From contig NZ_JAWRCU010000040.1 of assembly GCF_033542235.1 (NCBI RefSeq), positions 1 to 12,609 of the forward strand: DNA of 12,609 nt, given 5' to 3'. The DNA is from JAWRCU01 sp033542235 (GTDB taxonomy: Bacteria > Pseudomonadota > Alphaproteobacteria > Rhizobiales > Rhizobiaceae). How positions within the stretch are numbered: position 1 is the stretch's first letter; each line of letters begins with the position of its first letter. A program made the position numbers and the translations under genes. The notes under the pieces were generated by a model that was not told the origin of the DNA, did no database searches, and saw only the letters and a list, made by a program, of their open reading frames with translations. Shown here piece after piece: positions 12,488-12,609 of this stretch.

Positions 12488-12532
12488 GTAGCAGATGAGT
12501 TGTCCGGGTTAGGTAGCACACGAGTTGTCCGG
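12488..12532 (+). repeat. Two direct repeats at the left end of the insertion sequence
   Basis: gtagcagatgagttgtccgg at 12488-12507 and gtagcacacgagttgtccgg at 12513-12532 differ at two positions and are spaced 25 bases apart. They lie just upstream of the transposase start, where repeated transposase-binding sites are expected at an element's end. Confidence 0.7.
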
Positions 12533-12560
12533 TTTTCTGTCTCCGTGAGGAGGCGGGTCG

Positions 12561-12609
12561 ATGAACCGGACGACGTGGCTGCAGGACCGCAGGATGCAAA
12601 AGTTCAGGG
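12561..12609 (+). mobile_element. ISNCY-type transposase, first 16 residues (cut by window edge)
   Basis: The ATG at 12561 follows a GAGGAGG-type ribosome site and gives MNRTTWLQDRRMQKFR before the window ends. This opening (TTWLQDRRMQKFR) is one that I recognise from DDE transposases of the ISNCY/IS1202-like group common in rhizobia, which carry an N-terminal helix-turn-helix. The paired direct repeats at 12488-12532 fit its left end. Whether the element is complete lies outside the window. Confidence 0.75.

Noticed and set aside
1..12609. CRISPR array, tRNA or rRNA genes
   Set aside because: I saw no regularly spaced repeat-spacer pattern and no recognisable tRNA or rRNA sequence.

Overview
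The window is GC-rich DNA from an alphaproteobacterium, most likely of the order Hyphomicrobiales (rhizobia and relatives). I infer this from many small hypothetical proteins that resemble rhizobial ones, DUF1488 and DUF3606 proteins, a 69-residue alphaproteobacterial CspA, and IS91/tyrosine-recombinase and ISNCY-type elements. No species can be named from sequence alone. It looks like an accessory region rather than a core operon: genes are tiny, orientation changes often, several families occur twice, and mobile-element debris is common.

Layout. 1-1142 (minus): a cold-shock protein cut by the window edge, then a DUF1488 gene, an unnamed partner gene and a possible 29-aa membrane peptide. 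1143-1728 holds no convincing gene. 1729-2608 (plus): a small zinc-ribbon protein and a single-domain response regulator. 2790-4046: an inverted repeat, then a decayed tyrosine recombinase and a decayed IS91-family transposase. 4029-4265 (minus): a conserved small gene. 4449-5189 (plus) and 5277-6107 (minus): a Crp/Fnr-type regulator convergent with a DUF4242-adenylate cyclase fusion. 6302-6421 (minus): a 39-aa membrane peptide with an excellent ribosome site. 6422-7066: no convincing gene. 7067-9047 (plus): a run of small, closely spaced or overlapping genes, including second copies of the unnamed gene and DUF1488. 9080-9478 (minus): a decayed copy of a two-gene segment. 9487-9732: an IS630 transposase fragment. 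9724-10778 (minus): a second zinc ribbon, a broken helical gene, a protein with two internal repeats and a frameshifted DUF3606 gene. 10883-11136 (plus): a fragment of an ATP-dependent DNA ligase. 11133-11848 (minus): three small genes. 11997-12019: a terminator. 12086-12294 (minus): a second, frameshifted csp gene. 12488-12609: the left end of an ISNCY-type insertion sequence.

Common themes. At least six gene families appear twice: csp, the unnamed YGRR-motif gene, DUF1488, the zinc ribbon, the 80-aa gene and the 37-aa membrane peptide. One copy of several of them is broken. Many of the breaks are single-base indels, mostly losses, so either real decay or poorly polished sequence must be considered. 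Cold-shock protein, response regulator, cyclase, DUF3606 and the Ku/LigD-type ligase fragment suggest a stress or envelope-adaptation gene pool; that is inference from neighbourhood only.
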